Below, piece by piece: positions 60,887 to 64,000 of a DNA stretch of 64,000 bases. This DNA is from Smittia aterrima. Lineage: Eukaryota; Arthropoda; Insecta; Diptera; Chironomidae. Where the stretch lies: the NCBI GenBank assembly GCA_033063855.1, contig CP093830.1, forward strand, positions 18,972,854-19,036,853, given 5' to 3'. Numbering within the stretch: position 1 is the stretch's first letter; every line of letters begins with the position of its first letter. Under the pieces are notes generated by a model. The model did no database searches. It had not been told where the DNA came from and worked only from the letters and a program-made list of their open reading frames with translations. The translations under genes and the position numbers were made by a program.

Positions 60887-61834
60887 GTTTCACATGTCGG
60901 CTGTTGAAAAAATCTCAGCAATTATCAGGAGCTTGAAATGAGCGAGGAGCTTTGGCATTGTGTGAACAAATTAATTTACGAGAGCTGCAGCAAATCTGAT
61001 TAAATCTGCTTGTGTCGGCGGATTATCAGTTGCTTTGAGTGAGAAAAACAAGGGAAACCAATTTAATTATAACTTTGCTGTTGCCTAGAAAGCTTTGAGT
61101 GGCGAATTCTTAAAGTGAAAATGAATCTTGTGGGAAATTTCATGTTTTATTCATCGAACAAACTGTCAATCTCAAATGAAAACATCGTAAGAATCTTTTC
61201 TCTTTCTGCTTCTCCCGTCGCTTGGCGAAGGAAACTCGAGGGATCCTGCAGTCTTCGTTTTATCGCCCATCGGATTTTATTTCACTTAAGAAGTCCATAA
61301 ACAGTCGAGAGTCTCGATTTACTGTTTCCTTCTCGCTTGTCCTATCAGTTGTTTATGAGATTGAAAGGCTTAGAATGATCTCTCTCGAGTGGAACAAAAA
61401 CAAAAGTTTGTTGACGGAAAACATTTAAAAAAGATTGAAATGCCATCGGGCAATCAAACCAAATAATTTCAATCTTGTCTCGTTCTATTTTCAATGAATC
61501 GATAAACAACTTTTGACACGAATTGGTTTCGTTCAGGACAAGATGAAAGTTGGAAAGCAATTTTCGGAAATCATTCGGCAACAATAACAGGAAACATCAT
61601 TAATCTTTATCGTTTGTTAAATGATTCAGAAAGAAGAGCGAACTTCAAGTTCGGCGAGTAGCCTCGATTCTTCTCGGTCATGATGGATTTGCTTGCGAAG
61701 GTGGAAAGCAATCAACGCGCTTCGACAACGAACAACATCTCACTTTTATTATTCGAAGCTCAATCGACACTCATGATGATGTTTGCTTCCGGTTCACAAA
61801 GTTTTTTCATCAGCTTCGATCCACTTGTTGATTT
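60887..61834 (-). repeat. Inverted repeat 2, right arm (0.95 kb)
   Basis: Reverse-complement partner of 53747-54669. The outer boundary is sharp: similarity ends after GTTGATTT at 61834, matching AAATCAAC at 53747. No transposase or target-site duplication is visible. Confidence 0.93.
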
Positions 61835-62655
61835 TATCAAAATTCTTTTATGTTTTTTTCTCAAGACTTTTTTCTGAAAGCAAACATATTTCATAAACTC
61901 GCTTATTTTTATGAAATAAATAAATTTTTTGCTTCATTAGAAATGCAGAAATTTCAAATTATTTTTCATGAATTCATCTTTAAATTTGCTTTAATTTATT
62001 TTTATGTTCAATTGCTTTGAGCGAGTTCAAATTTCTCTGCAAAGGCAAAAGCTTTTATCAATATTATTTAAAGAAGCATATTCTCACGTAGTTCATATCG
62101 AATTGAGATCCTAAATTCTTTTGAACTTGAACTCATGAAAGTTTTCAAAGAATGCTCAATGTCGAATACTTTGAACATTCTTTGACAACTTCTGTTCCTT
62201 TCTCTCGACACCTTGCCTTAGATAAATGGCTCCATTATCGAAATGGAAAAAATGTTCGCATTCCGACATCTCGTTTTACCTTTGAGACTTCCAAGCTTCC
62301 AATCCTAACAAATTTCTTTTAAAATCCGGCTTTGTTAACCCTTTCAGCAATGAACTCACGTTTGACTGGTTTTGCTTGAACCAACAATGCTCAGTCGAGC
62401 ATTTTGCAACTTCTCATCCTCAGCGAATTCAATGTAATCTCAATCGCGCAAGTTTATCCACCCAAGAGATATTTACTTGTTTTGTTAACCAAGGAAAACA
62501 TTTCATTTATTTTAAGATCGTACAAGTCAACAAATAAACTGAAAACAAGATGCTTGCGATATAAGTTCATTCGACTGAGCTGCTGTGATGAGTCATTGAC
62601 ATTGCGTCTTATCTAAGTTTGATAAAAAAAATGCGCAAAAAATTATTCAGAGTTT
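61835..62655. other. Intergenic, 3' flank of AMP-binding gene
   Basis: No supportable gene. AT-rich. It follows the outer edge of inverted repeat 2 and ends at the stop codon of the AMP-binding enzyme. Confidence 0.4.
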
Positions 62656-64000
62656 TTATCCCATTTTAGCGAGAACAATTGCTGTCTTCTCGATTGAGTT
62701 TCGATCCAATTTTCCTGTTGCTGTGACCTGGAGCTTATCGACAAAGAAAACTCCTCCTCTAAGATGTTTGTAATCTTCCAAAACAGAAACTGCTTCAAAT
62801 ATTTCCTCTTCAGTGATGTTAGACGAAGGGAATCTTTCGACAACAGCGCAAGGCAGAGAGTCAGCGTCATAGTCGTGCATAGCAACGACACAAACTTTAC
62901 GAACTCCAGGAAGTTTCTGAATGATTTCTTCAATTTCTGTTGGATGCACTGTGTTATCGAGGCATCTAATCAAAAAGTTTTTTCGACCCACATAATAAAG
63001 ATTCAACTTCTCATCAAAATAACAAATATCAGAAGTGTGAATCCAACCGTCATTGTCGAGAAAAGCTTTGGCTTGTTCTTCATCGTCAACATAACCGAGA
63101 AAATTGAAAGGCATTTTAATTAAAATCTCTCCAGTTTCTCCAATCTTTCCATATTCTCCGTTTTCCAATAAAATTCTTGCTTGAATGTTCGGCAGAAGTT
63201 TCCCGACTGAAGTGAGTGCACCCTCAGTGGAATCAGTTCTTGTAACAGCTCCGCCAGTCTCTGTCATCCCATAAATTAAACAAATTTTTCCATTTGGCAT
63301 GAAACTTTCCATTTTCTTGATCTTCTCTTCAGAAATTGTCCATCCTCCAGTCGAAATCATTTTAATGCAGCTCAGATCCGTTGGATTTGATTCCAAGTAT
63401 TCAATCATTTCGATGACTTCATAAGGATTCAACCCAATTTGATTTGGTTTATATTTCTTGATGCAATCGATGTATTTTCGAGATGACATTTTTCGTTTTG
63501 ACAAGATTCTTGTTTGTTGGTTTAAAATTTGTTGAGCCATGAGGAGAACACCACAAACCCAAGACAAAGGACGATTACTCAACATCACACAATTGTCGAC
63601 AAATCCGTTGAATGCATAAAGCGATTGCAATATCTGAGCGTGAGAAATTCGAGTTAACTTTGGTTTACCGGTGGTGCCAGATGAATGAACAATCGCAGCG
63701 CAAACTTTATCAGAAGTTATGCCAAATGATTCAGGAATCGAATCGAAATCAGCCGCATCGTCAAAATAATCTTTGATGTAGTCAAAATCTTTGAATCTTC
63801 GATCCAATGTGACTATTCTTGCTTCAATGTTTAAAGTCTTCAAGACAATTTCAATCTTTTCGATTTGATCACTGTCACAAAATGAAATTTTTGGGTTTGT
63901 CTTCCTGTAGATTTTAATCATATATTCAACTTCATAACAAGGGAATAGTGGACACACGATCATCCCAAGTAGCAAACTACCAAGCACAGCTGGAGCAAGA
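62656..64000 (-). CDS. AMP-binding acyl-CoA synthetase / 4CL-like enzyme, N-terminus outside window
   Basis: Member of the ANL (acyl-CoA synthetase, luciferase, 4-coumarate-CoA ligase) superfamily, which activates a carboxylate as an acyl-adenylate and usually transfers it to CoA. About 448 C-terminal residues are present and the frame runs off the right edge. Visible motifs are the P-loop SSGTTGKPK, YGMTETGG, GWIHTSD, GRKNFL and the catalytic-lysine region TATGKLDR. The C-terminus KMG is not an SKL-type peroxisomal signal, unlike firefly luciferase. No intron is seen in this part. Substrate is unknown. Confidence 0.9.
   Translation of the reverse strand, partial: LAPAVLGSLLLGMIVCPLFPCYEVEYMIKIYRKTNPKISFCDSDQIEKIEIVLKTLNIEARIVTLDRRFKDFDYIKDYFDDAADFDSIPESFGITSDKVCAAIVHSSGTTGKPKLTRISHAQILQSLYAFNGFVDNCVMLSNRPLSWVCGVLLMAQQILNQQTRILSKRKMSSRKYIDCIKKYKPNQIGLNPYEVIEMIEYLESNPTDLSCIKMISTGGWTISEEKIKKMESFMPNGKICLIYGMTETGGAVTRTDSTEGALTSVGKLLPNIQARILLENGEYGKIGETGEILIKMPFNFLGYVDDEEQAKAFLDNDGWIHTSDICYFDEKLNLYYVGRKNFLIRCLDNTVHPTEIEEIIQKLPGVRKVCVVAMHDYDADSLPCAVVERFPSSNITEEEIFEAVSVLEDYKHLRGGVFFVDKLQVTATGKLDRNSIEKTAIVLAKMG

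Overview
This is an insect nuclear window, almost certainly dipteran. The protein-coding set (ZAD-type C2H2 zinc fingers, a BTB plus Pipsqueak-HTH regulator resembling Ribbon, Grip84-like GCP2) is insect in character. Introns in the gene-dense half are mostly 50-75 bp with GTRAGT donors, and the DNA is AT-rich. A compact nematoceran genome, such as a non-biting midge, fits best, but the species is an inference. I rebuilt exons by hand from splice sites, and almost every multi-exon model closes in frame.

Left half (1-34 kb): dense, mostly housekeeping genes, often as divergent or convergent pairs. In order: a convergent pair of paralogous zinc-finger genes (12-1694 +, 1800-3467 -); an SLC16 monocarboxylate-type transporter (4973-7300 +); Cdk7 (7862-8945 -), sharing a 155-bp divergent promoter with ubiquilin (9101-10961 +); nardilysin (11524-14861 -), divergent from the gamma-tubulin complex component GCP2 (15075-18084 +); a 2271-residue FHA-domain repeat protein that looks Ki-67-like (18252-25361 -); the checkpoint clamp loader RAD17 (25603-27156 -), divergent from TMEM185 (27431-28565 +); MBLAC1 (29020-29728 +); and a ribbon-like BTB/psq transcription factor (31497-33877 -). 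Several of these act in the nucleus and cell cycle (CDK7, GCP2, the FHA protein, RAD17), but nothing in the sequence suggests coordinated expression beyond shared promoters.

Right half (34-64 kb): gene-poor. It probably holds the 5' leader and regulatory DNA of the ribbon-like gene, then the large-intron territory of an immunoglobulin/olfactomedin gene (+ strand exons 57512-58566). Near these exons lie an intronless LRR-BTB gene (55655-56806 +), an intronless secreted LRR gene (58891-59736 -), and the 3' part of an AMP-binding (4CL/luciferase-like) enzyme (62656-64000 -).

The most striking features are structural. Two large inverted repeats lie in the gene-poor half. IR1 has 3.5-kb, roughly 99% identical arms (38874-42367 and 45254-48728) around a 2.9-kb spacer. 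IR2 has about 0.9-kb arms (53747-54669 and 60887-61834) around a 6.2-kb spacer. In both, a near-identical core is flanked by decayed homology on the same symmetry axis. That pattern suggests old inverted duplications partly re-homogenised by gene conversion. Within IR2 the two LRR genes sit at mirror positions in opposite orientation and share N-terminal similarity, so IR2 looks like an inverted duplication of an LRR gene in which one copy gained or kept a BTB domain. The zinc-finger pair at the left edge is a third inverted paralogue pair.
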